Assembly (NCBI GenBank): GCA_019670725.1
Contig: AP024629.1
Location: 744,001 to 808,000 of the forward strand
Reading direction: 5' to 3'
From: Alphaproteobacteria bacterium SO-S41
GTDB taxonomy: Bacteria; Pseudomonadota; Alphaproteobacteria; Micropepsales; Micropepsaceae
Length of the DNA: 64,000 nt
How positions within the stretch are numbered: position 1 is the first letter of the stretch; each line of letters opens with the position of its first letter. Below the pieces are notes generated by a model. That model made no database searches. It saw only the letters and a list, made by a program, of their open reading frames with translations, and was not told the DNA's origin. Shown here piece by piece: positions 53,560 through 61,904 of the stretch. Position numbers and translations under genes: made by a program.

Positions 53560-54891
53560 GTGACCGGAGCGCTGCTACAGGACGGCGAGAAGTTCGTCAC
53601 GGACGTCTTTCGTACCCAACCGGACGATTATCTGTCCGCCGAAGAGGTGCGGCAGCTTACCCCCCAGATCGTCATCGAACGGCTCCATGCACTGAAACCG
53701 TTCATCGCGAAACATGCCCACGAGACGGAAACCCGCGGCCGCCCCTCGGACGAGGTTTGGCGCGCGATCCTGAAGACCGGCTACATGTACTTGTCCGTGC
53801 CCAAGCAGTTCGGCGGGCTGCAGGCCTCCATGATGGAGATCATGGACGCGACGCTGCCGATCGCCCAGGCGGACGGATCGGTCGGCTGGCTTGCCTCGTT
53901 CGTGGTGATGACGCCCCGCCCCGCGGCCGGCTATCCCATCGAGTTGCAGCGCGAACTGTTTGCTGGCAGCAAGGCCCCGGCCTTCGTCAACGTCATCCTG
54001 CCCATGGGCACGGCGACGCGCGTTCCCGGCGGCTACAAGATTTCTGGCCGCTGGGCCTGGGCGACGACGGTCCAGGTCGCCGACTGGGTTTCGATGATCT
54101 GCCGCATCGAGGGCGAGGAGCACGAGCCCGTCCGCACCTTCCTGACCCCCGCCGACACGGTGAAGATCGTCGATACCTGGGATGTCGCCGGCATGTCGGC
54201 AACCGGCACGCATCACGTGGTGGTCGAGGATCTCTTCATTCCCGAAAACCGCGTCTCCTCCTCGAACAACGGCTCGGAAGCCTGGAGCGCGCAGGTCCGC
54301 AAATATCATTCCGACTATGACCTCTTCCTCGGCCCGCCGGGCGCCGCGCTGTCGCTCAACGTGACCGTGCCGGTGCTGGGCGCGGCGCAGGGCGGCGTCG
54401 AGGCGGCGCGGGCGCATCTGCTGCGCTATTCCAAGCGCAGCGGCATCTCGCAAGAGAAGGAGAAGATGGCGGCGCAGATCCGCCTCGCGCATGCCTCCTC
54501 GCTGGTGATGGCCGCCGAGCAGCTCATGCGCCATGCGATCCGCGAATGCTTCGGCATGATCAAGACGGCCAATGCCGAGGACGAGACGCTGTTCCACGAA
54601 ATCCGCGCCTGGCTCGCGGAAACCTGCGAGCTCTGCCGCCAGGCGATGAACGTGCTGGTGCAGTCGGCCGGCACGACGATCTACAGCTACGACAGCCCGC
54701 TCGGCCGCGCCTATCGCGACGTGCTGGTCGGCGGCAGCCACATGGTCTGCGACTACGATACCTGCATGCAGGCCTTCGGCCAGAAGATACTCGGCATCGA
54801 ACCGCCGAAGCGCGGCGGCTATGCCGAGCGCGACAAGGTGCGCGACGAGATCAAGGCGACCACCCGCGCCCACGACTACGCGAAAGCCTGA
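53560..54891 (+). CDS. Acyl-CoA-dehydrogenase-fold flavin monooxygenase/hydroxylase
   Basis: 443 residues. GTG 53560 follows GGGAGG at five bases. The fold is clear: YMYLSVPKQFGGLQASMMEIMDATLPIAQADGSVGW (in part), SGRWAWATTVQVADW, WDVAGMSATGTHHVVVEDLFIP and the C-terminal helical bundle with AGTTIYSYDSPLGRAYRDV. It lacks the catalytic Glu arrangement of classic acyl-CoA dehydrogenases and matches the HsaA/HpaB-like type that uses reduced flavin from a partner reductase to hydroxylate aromatic or other substrates. No reductase gene is adjacent. A paralogue is at 61905. The MFS gene follows on the same strand, so import and first attack may be co-expressed. Confidence 0.87.
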   Translation: MTGALLQDGEKFVTDVFRTQPDDYLSAEEVRQLTPQIVIERLHALKPFIAKHAHETETRGRPSDEVWRAILKTGYMYLSVPKQFGGLQASMMEIMDATLPIAQADGSVGWLASFVVMTPRPAAGYPIELQRELFAGSKAPAFVNVILPMGTATRVPGGYKISGRWAWATTVQVADWVSMICRIEGEEHEPVRTFLTPADTVKIVDTWDVAGMSATGTHHVVVEDLFIPENRVSSSNNGSEAWSAQVRKYHSDYDLFLGPPGAALSLNVTVPVLGAAQGGVEAARAHLLRYSKRSGISQEKEKMAAQIRLAHASSLVMAAEQLMRHAIRECFGMIKTANAEDETLFHEIRAWLAETCELCRQAMNVLVQSAGTTIYSYDSPLGRAYRDVLVGGSHMVCDYDTCMQAFGQKILGIEPPKRGGYAERDKVRDEIKATTRAHDYAKA

Positions 54892-54993
54892 CGCCTATCG
54901 GCAGCGCGACCCTGCAATGGGTCGCGCTGCGTCTTCCAGCGATTCAGAACATAGCCGGACAGTCTAACGATCCGGCGTATCAGGAGGCAGGAC

Positions 54994-56364
54994 GTGAGCA
55001 AGGCGGCCCCAACGGACTCCGGCATCGGCGCCGTCCTGCAGGACGAACAGATTTCATGGGCGGTACGCCGCGTCATTTTCCTGCTGACGTTGGTGTCGAT
55101 CCTCAATTTCGTCGACCGGCAGATCATCAACATCCTCGCCGAGTCGATCAAAAAGGACCTGGCGCTGTCGGACAGCCAGATCGGCTTGCTGACCGGTCTC
55201 GCCTTCGCCGTTTTCTATGCCTTGCTCAGCCTGCCCGCCGCGCGGCTCGCCGATCGCTATAACCGGCCGATCCTGCTGGGTGCAGCAGTCACGGTGTGGA
55301 GCGGCTTCACAGCGCTGTCCGGCGTGGCGCAGAACTTCACGCAGCTTGCGCTTGCCCGCATGGGCGTCGGCATTGGCGAATCCGCCTGCGCCCCGACCGC
55401 CCATTCGCTGATCTCCGACTATGTGCCGGCAAGCAAGCGCACCTCGGCGCTCGCCATGTTTTCGATGGGTGTGCCGCTCGGCTCGATGCTCGGCATGGTG
55501 CTGGGCGGCATTGTCGTCGATCACTGGGGCTGGCGCACGGCGTTGCTCATGGTCGGCCTTCCCGGTCTCGCCGTCGGACTGGCGGTGATGTTTTTTGCGC
55601 CCGAACCGCGCCGGACGCTGGCGTCCGCTGCCGCCGCCACGGCGAAGCTGCCGCGGGTTCCCTTGCTGGTCGTGATGAAGCTGCTGCTCGCCAAGCGTTC
55701 CGCCTGGATGATCATGGCCTCACAGGCGCTTGCCTCGATGGTGCAGCTCGGCAGCTATGCCTGGATTGCTTCGTTCTTCCGGCGCAGCGAGCCCGAGCAG
55801 TTGCAGCGCTGGGCCGACGGGATCAGCGCCTTCACGGGGCTGAGCCTTGGTCCCGTGGCGATCATCGGCATCGTCTATGGCGTGGCGACTGGCCTGATGG
55901 CGGCGACCGGCATGTATCTGTCCGGCCGCATCGCCGACGCCCGCACCTCGCGCGATGTCAGCGTGCTGCTCTGGCTGCCGGCCTGGGCGAAGATGAGTGG
56001 CATCGTGTTCACGGCCGGCACCTTGTTCTCGGGCGATCTTGGCATCGCACTCGCCTGCGCCACCGCGCATTCGTTCGTGTTGGGCTTCACCCTGCCGCCG
56101 GGCTACGCGAGCGTCCTCGGCCTCGTCGATTCCAAGAGCCGCGCGACGGTGACCGCGCTCTTCATGATCGTCACCACGTTTATCGGCCTCGGCTTCGGCC
56201 CGCTGATGGTCGGCGTGCTCAGCGACTTTTTCAACAAGGGGCTGGGCATGGGCGAGTCCGAAGGCCTTCGCTACGGCATGGTCACGCTGGCGCTGTTCAT
56301 CATCCCCAGCTCCCTCCTGCTGTTGCGCGCGACCCGATACTACCCCGCCGACTTCGTGAAGTAG
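54994..56364 (+). CDS. MFS transporter, spinster-like
   Basis: 456 residues, twelve membrane segments. LNFVDRQIINILAESIKKDLALSDSQIGLLTGLAFAVFY (in part) and LPAARLADRYNRPILL are the spinster-type MFS start, followed by GVGIGESACAPTAHSLISDYVP and WGWRTALLMVGLPG. GTG 54994 follows AGGAGG. Such transporters are common in alphaproteobacterial catabolic islands and probably bring the growth substrate over the inner membrane, after the TonB receptor at 58675. A clear terminator follows its stop. Confidence 0.92.
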   Translation: MSKAAPTDSGIGAVLQDEQISWAVRRVIFLLTLVSILNFVDRQIINILAESIKKDLALSDSQIGLLTGLAFAVFYALLSLPAARLADRYNRPILLGAAVTVWSGFTALSGVAQNFTQLALARMGVGIGESACAPTAHSLISDYVPASKRTSALAMFSMGVPLGSMLGMVLGGIVVDHWGWRTALLMVGLPGLAVGLAVMFFAPEPRRTLASAAAATAKLPRVPLLVVMKLLLAKRSAWMIMASQALASMVQLGSYAWIASFFRRSEPEQLQRWADGISAFTGLSLGPVAIIGIVYGVATGLMAATGMYLSGRIADARTSRDVSVLLWLPAWAKMSGIVFTAGTLFSGDLGIALACATAHSFVLGFTLPPGYASVLGLVDSKSRATVTALFMIVTTFIGLGFGPLMVGVLSDFFNKGLGMGESEGLRYGMVTLALFIIPSSLLLLRATRYYPADFVK

Positions 56365-56403
56365 CCGCCATCGTCGTACCGGACTGAACTGTCTCCCAAC
56401 TCA

Positions 56404-56439
56404 AAGGGCTCCGCCTCGCGGCAGAGCCCTTCTTCTTTT
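56404..56439 (+). terminator. Rho-independent terminator after the MFS gene
   Basis: AAGGGCTC (56404-56411) pairs with GAGCCCTT (56424-56431) around a 12-base loop, then CTTCTTTT. It sits in the 92-bp gap between the convergent MFS and LysR genes and could also stop the LysR transcript, though the reverse T-run is short. Confidence 0.85.
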
Positions 56440-56456
56440 GAGCCATCGAGCTATGT

Positions 56457-57356
56457 CTAGGCGGCGCGGACCAGCGGCGGCGCGGCGGCCACGTCCTTGG
56501 CGGTCTGCCAGAAATCCTCCATGGCCTCCGATTGCACCGTGCGGCGCTTGAGGAGCTGGAAGCGGCTCACCTGCTGAACGTCCAGAATGGGGCGGCGCAT
56601 CCCGTTGCCGAGCCCGTGCGGCGACCAGCCCGGCACGATCGAGAACGCGTTGAAGTCCTCAAGCCGGCTCGTATAGCTGAAGTCGGTCTGCTCCAGCATT
56701 TTGCCGGCCAACCCTTCGAGAATGCCGAAGAGCTCGTCATAGAGGCCGGAATTGACGTGGCGCGGAAAGACGACGGCCGTGCGTCCCGAAAGATCGGAGA
56801 GGGTGATGGCGTTCTTGCGCAGCAGCGGGTCGCTGCTGTGCAGCACAACCTCGACCTTGCGTTCCGACAGCGTGATGATGTCGAGCCCCGCCTCGTCCAG
56901 CGGGCCCGACGAGAACAGCCCGTCGAGGTCGCCATTCATCAGATCGACGCGCAGCTGCGTCTGGTCGCCGGTGCAGATCTCGAGCTTGATATTCGGGTGT
57001 TTGTCGTGGAACGCGTCGAACAGGCGCAGGCGGTCGCGCACATAGAGCGCGAAGAACGGCACGCCGATCCGCAGCTTGTTGGGCTCCTCGCGCACCAGCA
57101 GCGTCGCCAGCGAGCGGGTCGCCTCGACCTCGCGCGCCATCATGCGGGCGCGCAGCAGCAACCGCTCGCCCTTCTTGGTCAGTTCCACGTGGCGGGTGGT
57201 ACGGATGAACAGCTTGAAGCCGAGCTGGGTCTCCAGCTTGCCGATCTGGCGCGACAGCCAGGGCTGGGCGAGGTTCAGCCGATCGGCGGCCTTGCGGAAC
57301 GACAGGTCGTTCGCAACCGCAACAAAATGCAGCAACTGGTTTACGTCGATCTTCAT
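56457..57356 (-). CDS. LysR family transcriptional regulator
   Basis: 299 residues from the ATG at 57356 (AGGG five bases upstream), which gives the usual MKIDVNQLLHFVAVANDLSFRKAADRLNLAQPWLSRQIGKLE start (shown in part); the longer frame to 57464 is not supported. The helix-turn-helix is SFRKAADRLNLAQPWLSRQIGKLE. The ligand domain has LRIGVPFFALYVRDRLRLFDAF and DLDGLFSSGPLDEAGLD. It lies downstream of the old yellow enzyme on the same strand and converges with the MFS gene. Probably regulates the surrounding catabolic genes; a T-N11-A site was not found nearby. Confidence 0.9.
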   Translation of the reverse strand: MKIDVNQLLHFVAVANDLSFRKAADRLNLAQPWLSRQIGKLETQLGFKLFIRTTRHVELTKKGERLLLRARMMAREVEATRSLATLLVREEPNKLRIGVPFFALYVRDRLRLFDAFHDKHPNIKLEICTGDQTQLRVDLMNGDLDGLFSSGPLDEAGLDIITLSERKVEVVLHSSDPLLRKNAITLSDLSGRTAVVFPRHVNSGLYDELFGILEGLAGKMLEQTDFSYTSRLEDFNAFSIVPGWSPHGLGNGMRRPILDVQQVSRFQLLKRRTVQSEAMEDFWQTAKDVAAAPPLVRAA

Positions 57357-57474
57357 GACGCCCTGACCCCTCGGCGAACCCGCCGGCATGACGTCAAGAC
57401 TACACGAATTGGCCGCTCCGGGAAGTTCGCGGAAAACGCGCGGATTTTCGCGGATGCGCAACATGGGAAGGCCC

Positions 57475-58584
57475 TCAGCTTTCGGATTTGGGCAGGGTGT
57501 AGTTGCGCAGCACCGTCGTGCCCCGGATCTCCTGGGTCGACAGTTCCTGGCGCAGATCGCCGAACCGGCCGTCGCGTATCTTGTTGACCCAGTCCGGCTC
57601 GATGAGGACGGCGCGGCCGACGGCGGCGAGGTCGAAATCCCCTCGATTGAAGCGGCGCGCCAGTTCGGCGATCCCCGCCTCGCCCGTCGTCGCCGCCATC
57701 TTGCCGGCGAAGCTTGAATGCATGTCGGTGTCGAGGCCGATGCTGCCGACCGCGATGGTAGGCAACCCCGACAGCTGCTTCACCCAGCCGGCGTAGCCCA
57801 GATCCGATCCCTCGAATTCGGGAATCCAGAAGCGGCGTGCCGAGGCGTGCAGCATGTCGATACCCGCTTCCTTCAACGGTTGCAGGAACATGTACAACTC
57901 GCCGGGCGTCCTGAACGGCTGAGCGTCGTAGATGCCGGCCTTCCACTGCGAGATGCGCATGCTGACCGGATAATCGTCGCCCACCGCCTGACGCACGGCG
58001 CGGGTGGCATCGAGGCCAAACTTCATGCGTCCGGCGAGATCGCCGCCATACTCGTCGTCGCGATGGTTGCTGCCGGTGAAGAAGAACTGGTCGATCAGGT
58101 TGCCATGCGCGCCGTGCAGCTCGACGCCGGAAAAGCCGATCTGCTTGGCGATGGCGGCCGAGCGCGCATAGACCTCGATGATTTCCTTGATGGCCTCGCG
58201 GGTGAGCGGCGTGCCGCGCACTTCGCCTGCGGCGGTCATCCCCGAGGGGCCGTAGCCGCCTTCGCGGTTGGCGCCTTCGTGCCAGAGCTGCAGGAAAATC
58301 TGTCCGCCGGACTCGCGGACGGCATCCACGCAGGCGCGCCAGCCGTCATAGGCGGGCGGGAACAGCCGCGCATAGGCGCTCGATGTCGTCCAGTGATCCA
58401 TCGTCGTGCCCTGGGTTACGACGAGGCCGATGCCGCCCGTGACGCGCGCCCGGTAGTCTTCGGCGTGATCGCGGCTCGGGATGAAGTCGTCGGGCTTGTG
58501 ACGCTGCATCGGCGCCATCACGAAGCGGTTCGGCATGGTGACGCCCCGCACCGTGTAGGGCGTGAAAAGCGCCTCGAGACCCAT
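57475..58584 (-). CDS. Old yellow enzyme family NADH:flavin oxidoreductase
   Basis: 369 residues. The (beta/alpha)8 features are LFTPYTVRGVTMPNRFVMAPM, GLVVTQGT, FLQLWHEGAN, GVELHGAHGNLIDQFFFTGSNHRDDEYGG and a C-terminal FMN phosphate site FDLAAVGRAVLIEPDWV. The substrate-binding His pair is in HGAHGN. It should reduce activated double bonds (enones, perhaps a ring cleavage or dearomatised intermediate) using FMN and NAD(P)H. No iron-sulfur/reductase extension, so the short, classic form. It lies between the TonB receptor and LysR, separated from the receptor by a strong hairpin. Confidence 0.92.
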   Translation of the reverse strand: MGLEALFTPYTVRGVTMPNRFVMAPMQRHKPDDFIPSRDHAEDYRARVTGGIGLVVTQGTTMDHWTTSSAYARLFPPAYDGWRACVDAVRESGGQIFLQLWHEGANREGGYGPSGMTAAGEVRGTPLTREAIKEIIEVYARSAAIAKQIGFSGVELHGAHGNLIDQFFFTGSNHRDDEYGGDLAGRMKFGLDATRAVRQAVGDDYPVSMRISQWKAGIYDAQPFRTPGELYMFLQPLKEAGIDMLHASARRFWIPEFEGSDLGYAGWVKQLSGLPTIAVGSIGLDTDMHSSFAGKMAATTGEAGIAELARRFNRGDFDLAAVGRAVLIEPDWVNKIRDGRFGDLRQELSTQEIRGTTVLRNYTLPKSES

Positions 58585-58616
58585 CGCAAACCCTAATCGC
58601 TACACTGAAGAAAGGA

Positions 58617-58642
58617 GCGGGTCGAACTGATGTTCGACCCGC
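58617..58642 (-). terminator. Hairpin between the TonB receptor and the OYE gene
   Basis: GCGGGTCGAAC (58617-58627), loop TGAT, GTTCGACCCGC (58632-58642): a perfect 11-bp stem. On the reverse strand it follows the receptor stop by 32 bp and is followed by TCCTTTCTTC, a weak T-run. It may end most receptor transcripts while some continue into the OYE gene. Confidence 0.7.
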
Positions 58643-58674
58643 AGTTCGTGATCAGACCGGGGAGGTACCGATCA

Positions 58675-60984
58675 CTAGAATTTCACGGAGGCCTGGAGCA
58701 TCAGGTTGCGGCCGCCGTAAATGCCGTAGGTGCGCACCGTGCCGGGGAACCCCGGATAGGTGTAGCTCTGACCGCCGCGCCAAACGTCGCCCAGGTTTTC
58801 GCCGATCAGCGCGACACTCCACTTTTCGTCCAGGTCGGTGATGCCGAGGCGCAGATTGTAGATCGCGCCGCCCTTCTGCAGGCCGGTCGCGTCGGAATAG
58901 GCGCTCGTGTCGAAATAGTAGCTCGTGTACAGATCGGCCGAACCCGAGAATTCCAGCCCGATCGTGTCGGAGAGCTCGCGGAAATAGTCGAAACCGACCG
59001 TTCCCGCCCATTTCGAGACCAGCTGCATCGGCAGACCAGCGCCGTTGAACGAGGGCTGGCCTTCGAACGGCCGACCGTTGACGCAGCCGCGGGCGATTGC
59101 GGGCACGGTGCAGGTGGCGCCCGGATAGTCGTCGTAGAAGGCGTCGGTGTAGGCGCCGTTCGCCGAGAGCGTCAGGCCCTGGATCCACTGGTCCAGATTG
59201 GCGGTCAGCGAGAACTCGAAGCCCTGCGAGATGGCGGTCGCCGCGTTGGTCGAGCGCAGCGCCGGCAAGCCGTTGCTGTCGGTGATGTACTGGCCGACCT
59301 GGAAGTCCTCCATCTCCATGTAGAAGGCGGCGGCGTTCAGCGTCACGGCATCGGCGAGCTTGCTCTTGAAGCCGACTTCATAGCTGGTCGTGACTTCCTG
59401 CTTCAGGCGGAAGTCGGACGCCGTTGTGGTGCGGCCCGACTGGAACGTGCCGGGCTTCGAGCCTTGGCCATAGTTCGCATAGACCATGATCTCGGGCGTG
59501 ATGTCGTATTGCAGCGTGACCGACGGATCGAAGTGATTGTCGGTGAAGGAGTTGGCGAAGAAGAAGGGCTGCGTCGTGAAGGCGCCGGCCGACAGATAGT
59601 CGCTGATATAGCGCAGCTCGCCTTCCTTATGGACGCTGGTGTAGCGGCCGCCGACGATCAGATCGAGATCGGGCGAGATGTGCCACGTGCCCGTGCCGAA
59701 GATCGAGAAGGAGTAGGTGTCCATGTCGAGATCGGTATGCTGCACGCCGCGCGTCGTCACGGCACCCACAGCGTTGCGCGTGTCGAAGATCAGCGGGTTG
59801 AGCATCTCGAACTGCGAATAGTCGGCATAGGCGCCGACCACCCAGTCGAAGGTGTCGCCGACCGGCGATTGCAGGCGGAACTCCTGTGAGAACTGCTTGA
59901 GATCCTCGAAATATGCGGTGTTGAGGATTTCGAACGGCGCGGCGTGACGGCCGGCCGTGCTCATATAGGAGTTGTAGCTGATAAAGCCGCTCAGCGAGAC
60001 GAAGGTCAGCCCGCCGTCCATGTCCACGGTCAGCGAGTTGGAGAACTCGTACTGCTCCAGCGCATCGCCGTCGCTGCGCGAGATTGTGGTGCCGTTGGGA
60101 CCGGGAATGGAAATGCCCGGCGCGGAATAACCGCCGGCATTCAGGATCGCATCCAACGCCGACTGATAGGTCGTGAAGGTCAGCGGCACGCCGAAGAAAT
60201 TGTGCCCGTTGCCCGTCACCTTCGAGTATTCGAACTTGGTGACCATGTCGACATTGTCGTTCGGCCGGAAGCGCAGCGTCGCGCGGCCCTGGATCGATTC
60301 AACCTCCGGCTCGTCCTTGCCGGTGACGAAGTTGGTCAGCTGGCCCGTCGTGTTGCGGTACTTCAGCGCGACGCGGCCGCCGAGCGTGTCGCTGATCGGG
60401 CCGGAGACATAGCCGGCGATGTCGACGCCGTCATAGTCGAACAGATAGTTCGCGGTGAGGCCGGCCTGCAACTCGTCGGTCGGCAGGTTGGAGAGGATGT
60501 TGAGAGCGCCGACAGAGGAGTTCTTGCCGATCAGCGCGCCCTGCGGTCCGCGGAGGATTTCCACCCGCATGACGTCATAGAACGGCATCTGGTTCTGGCG
60601 CGACTTGCCGATGAAGATGCCGTCCTTGTAGATCGCGACGGACTGCTCGGTATTGCCGAACGGGCCTGAACCAATGCCGCGGATACGGATGACGGTGCCG
60701 GCATTGCCGGTACGCACGGCGACGCCGGGCACCTTCTGCGCCAAAGCGAGAAGATCGGTGGTGCCGGTCTTCTCCAGCTTCTCCTGGCTGACCACGTCGA
60801 TGGCGATCGGCACGTCCTGCACGTTGCGCGCGCGCTTGGTCGCGGTGACGATGACTTCCTCGCTGGAATCTTCCGCCGCCGGCTGGGCGGCGGGCGCCGT
60901 AGTCGACTGTGCGGAGGCGAGGTGCGGCGCCCCTGCGGCGAGGGCCGCAACAGTGCTGATGAGGAGCCGTGAGCGAAGTTTCAT
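58675..60984 (-). CDS. TonB-dependent outer-membrane receptor
   Basis: 769 residues. The start follows GGGAGGG and begins a signal peptide (LLISTVAALAAGAPHLASAQ). TonB box EEVIVTATKRA; plug NVQDVPIAIDVVSQEKLEKTGTTDLLALAQKVPGV (in part), VIRIRGIGSGPFGNTEQSVAIYKDG and VEILRGPQGALIGKNSSVGALNI; barrel ending LMLQASVKF. This pattern is that of the large receptor class of sphingomonad/caulobacter-like bacteria used for carbon substrates. Divergent from the marR gene and next to OYE, so the ligand is probably the aromatic or terpenoid compound degraded here. Confidence 0.93.
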   Translation of the reverse strand: MKLRSRLLISTVAALAAGAPHLASAQSTTAPAAQPAAEDSSEEVIVTATKRARNVQDVPIAIDVVSQEKLEKTGTTDLLALAQKVPGVAVRTGNAGTVIRIRGIGSGPFGNTEQSVAIYKDGIFIGKSRQNQMPFYDVMRVEILRGPQGALIGKNSSVGALNILSNLPTDELQAGLTANYLFDYDGVDIAGYVSGPISDTLGGRVALKYRNTTGQLTNFVTGKDEPEVESIQGRATLRFRPNDNVDMVTKFEYSKVTGNGHNFFGVPLTFTTYQSALDAILNAGGYSAPGISIPGPNGTTISRSDGDALEQYEFSNSLTVDMDGGLTFVSLSGFISYNSYMSTAGRHAAPFEILNTAYFEDLKQFSQEFRLQSPVGDTFDWVVGAYADYSQFEMLNPLIFDTRNAVGAVTTRGVQHTDLDMDTYSFSIFGTGTWHISPDLDLIVGGRYTSVHKEGELRYISDYLSAGAFTTQPFFFANSFTDNHFDPSVTLQYDITPEIMVYANYGQGSKPGTFQSGRTTTASDFRLKQEVTTSYEVGFKSKLADAVTLNAAAFYMEMEDFQVGQYITDSNGLPALRSTNAATAISQGFEFSLTANLDQWIQGLTLSANGAYTDAFYDDYPGATCTVPAIARGCVNGRPFEGQPSFNGAGLPMQLVSKWAGTVGFDYFRELSDTIGLEFSGSADLYTSYYFDTSAYSDATGLQKGGAIYNLRLGITDLDEKWSVALIGENLGDVWRGGQSYTYPGFPGTVRTYGIYGGRNLMLQASVKF

Positions 60985-61305
60985 AAGTTTCCCTCCCCTA
61001 GGGATGCGGTTTGACGCCTTGCTGACGTCGATTATTCGAAAAATATTTTACCAATATGCGTCGCCAAGCAACGGGAATGTTGGCTTCGGCGCGATCAAAA
61101 TCGTCAAATATTTGGCTTATCTTTCCGGGAAAGCATCAATCTGACGCAGCGCGGGTATTAATGCCGTTCCCCAAATTTTTGCTGCACTGCAACAACCCAG
61201 TTGAGCGGGTTCCGGAACGCGCGTTGGAAAACGCTGCGGGACTCTAATCCTTGCGTGCGAGCGATTCGCTCGCCTATCAAGGGTCTGCAATGGGGGACTG
61301 GCCTG
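60985..61305. other. Divergent promoter region between the TonB receptor and marR genes
   Basis: 321 bp, AT-rich between 61030 and 61130. It has two fully symmetric 10-mers, AAAATATTTT (61040-61049) and CAAATATTTG (61105-61114), which may be sites for a regulator or part of promoters. No gene is convincing. Confidence 0.5.
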
Positions 61306-61788
61306 ATGTCGGCGGCAAACAGGCATCGATATGTGATGGCGGGCCTTCTCGAAGGCTGGGACTGGTTCGACAACGCCCTTCAGGCGCAGCTGAAATCCGG
61401 CGGATTCGAGGGCTACAACAAGTCGCAGTCGATGATGATCATGTATGTCTCGTCCGGCGTGCGCCGCCCGGCCGAGATCGCGCGCAAGATGCGGCTGTCG
61501 CGCCAGGCCATCGGCCATATCGCCGGGCAATTGTTGGACATGAAGGTCCTTGAGGCCAATCCCGATGCCGATGACGGCCGTTCGGTCGTGCTCGGCTTTT
61601 CGCCCAGGGCGCGCAGCCTTCAGACGACGGCCCAGAAGATCATCGCCACGCTGGAGGATCGCCTCGAACAGCGGATCGGCGCGCGCAAGATGGCGGCTTT
61701 GATCGAGATCCTGAATATTGACTGGGGCGCCGCGATCGATGACGGCGACCTCGCCGCGACGAAGAAATCGCGCGCCGGCAAAAGCTGA
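61306..61788 (+). CDS. MarR family transcriptional regulator
   Basis: 160 residues from ATG 61306. The winged helix reads SQSMMIMYVSSGVRRPAEIARKMRLSRQAIGHIAGQLLDMKVLEANPDADDGRSVVLGFSPRA (in part: RPAEIARKMRLSRQAIGHIAGQL and DADDGRSVVLGF), with flanking dimerisation helices. An upstream extension to 61201 in the same frame has low coding quality. MarR proteins release DNA on binding a small phenolic or lipophilic ligand. A perfect palindrome between its stop and the flavoenzyme gene is a clear candidate operator, so the regulator likely represses that gene and perhaps the divergent receptor. Confidence 0.88.
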   Translation: MSAANRHRYVMAGLLEGWDWFDNALQAQLKSGGFEGYNKSQSMMIMYVSSGVRRPAEIARKMRLSRQAIGHIAGQLLDMKVLEANPDADDGRSVVLGFSPRARSLQTTAQKIIATLEDRLEQRIGARKMAALIEILNIDWGAAIDDGDLAATKKSRAGKS

Positions 61789-61863
61789 ACTTAAGGCGGC
61801 GAAGGATGCAGATGCGGTTCGCCGCGAACGCATCTGCTTACGCGGCTTGACAAGCCACCCCGT

Positions 61864-61888
61864 CGATTGACAATAATTTTGTCAATCG
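61864..61888. promoter_or_regulatory. MarR-type operator, 10-bp perfect inverted repeat
   Basis: CGATTGACAA (61864-61873), TAATT, TTGTCAATCG (61879-61888). Typical MarR sites are ATTG/CAAT palindromes of this size. It lies 76 bp after the marR stop and ends five bases before the GGAGG of the flavoenzyme, so a bound dimer would block transcription of that gene. Confidence 0.8.
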
Positions 61889-61904
61889 TACCGGAGGATG
61901 CGCG

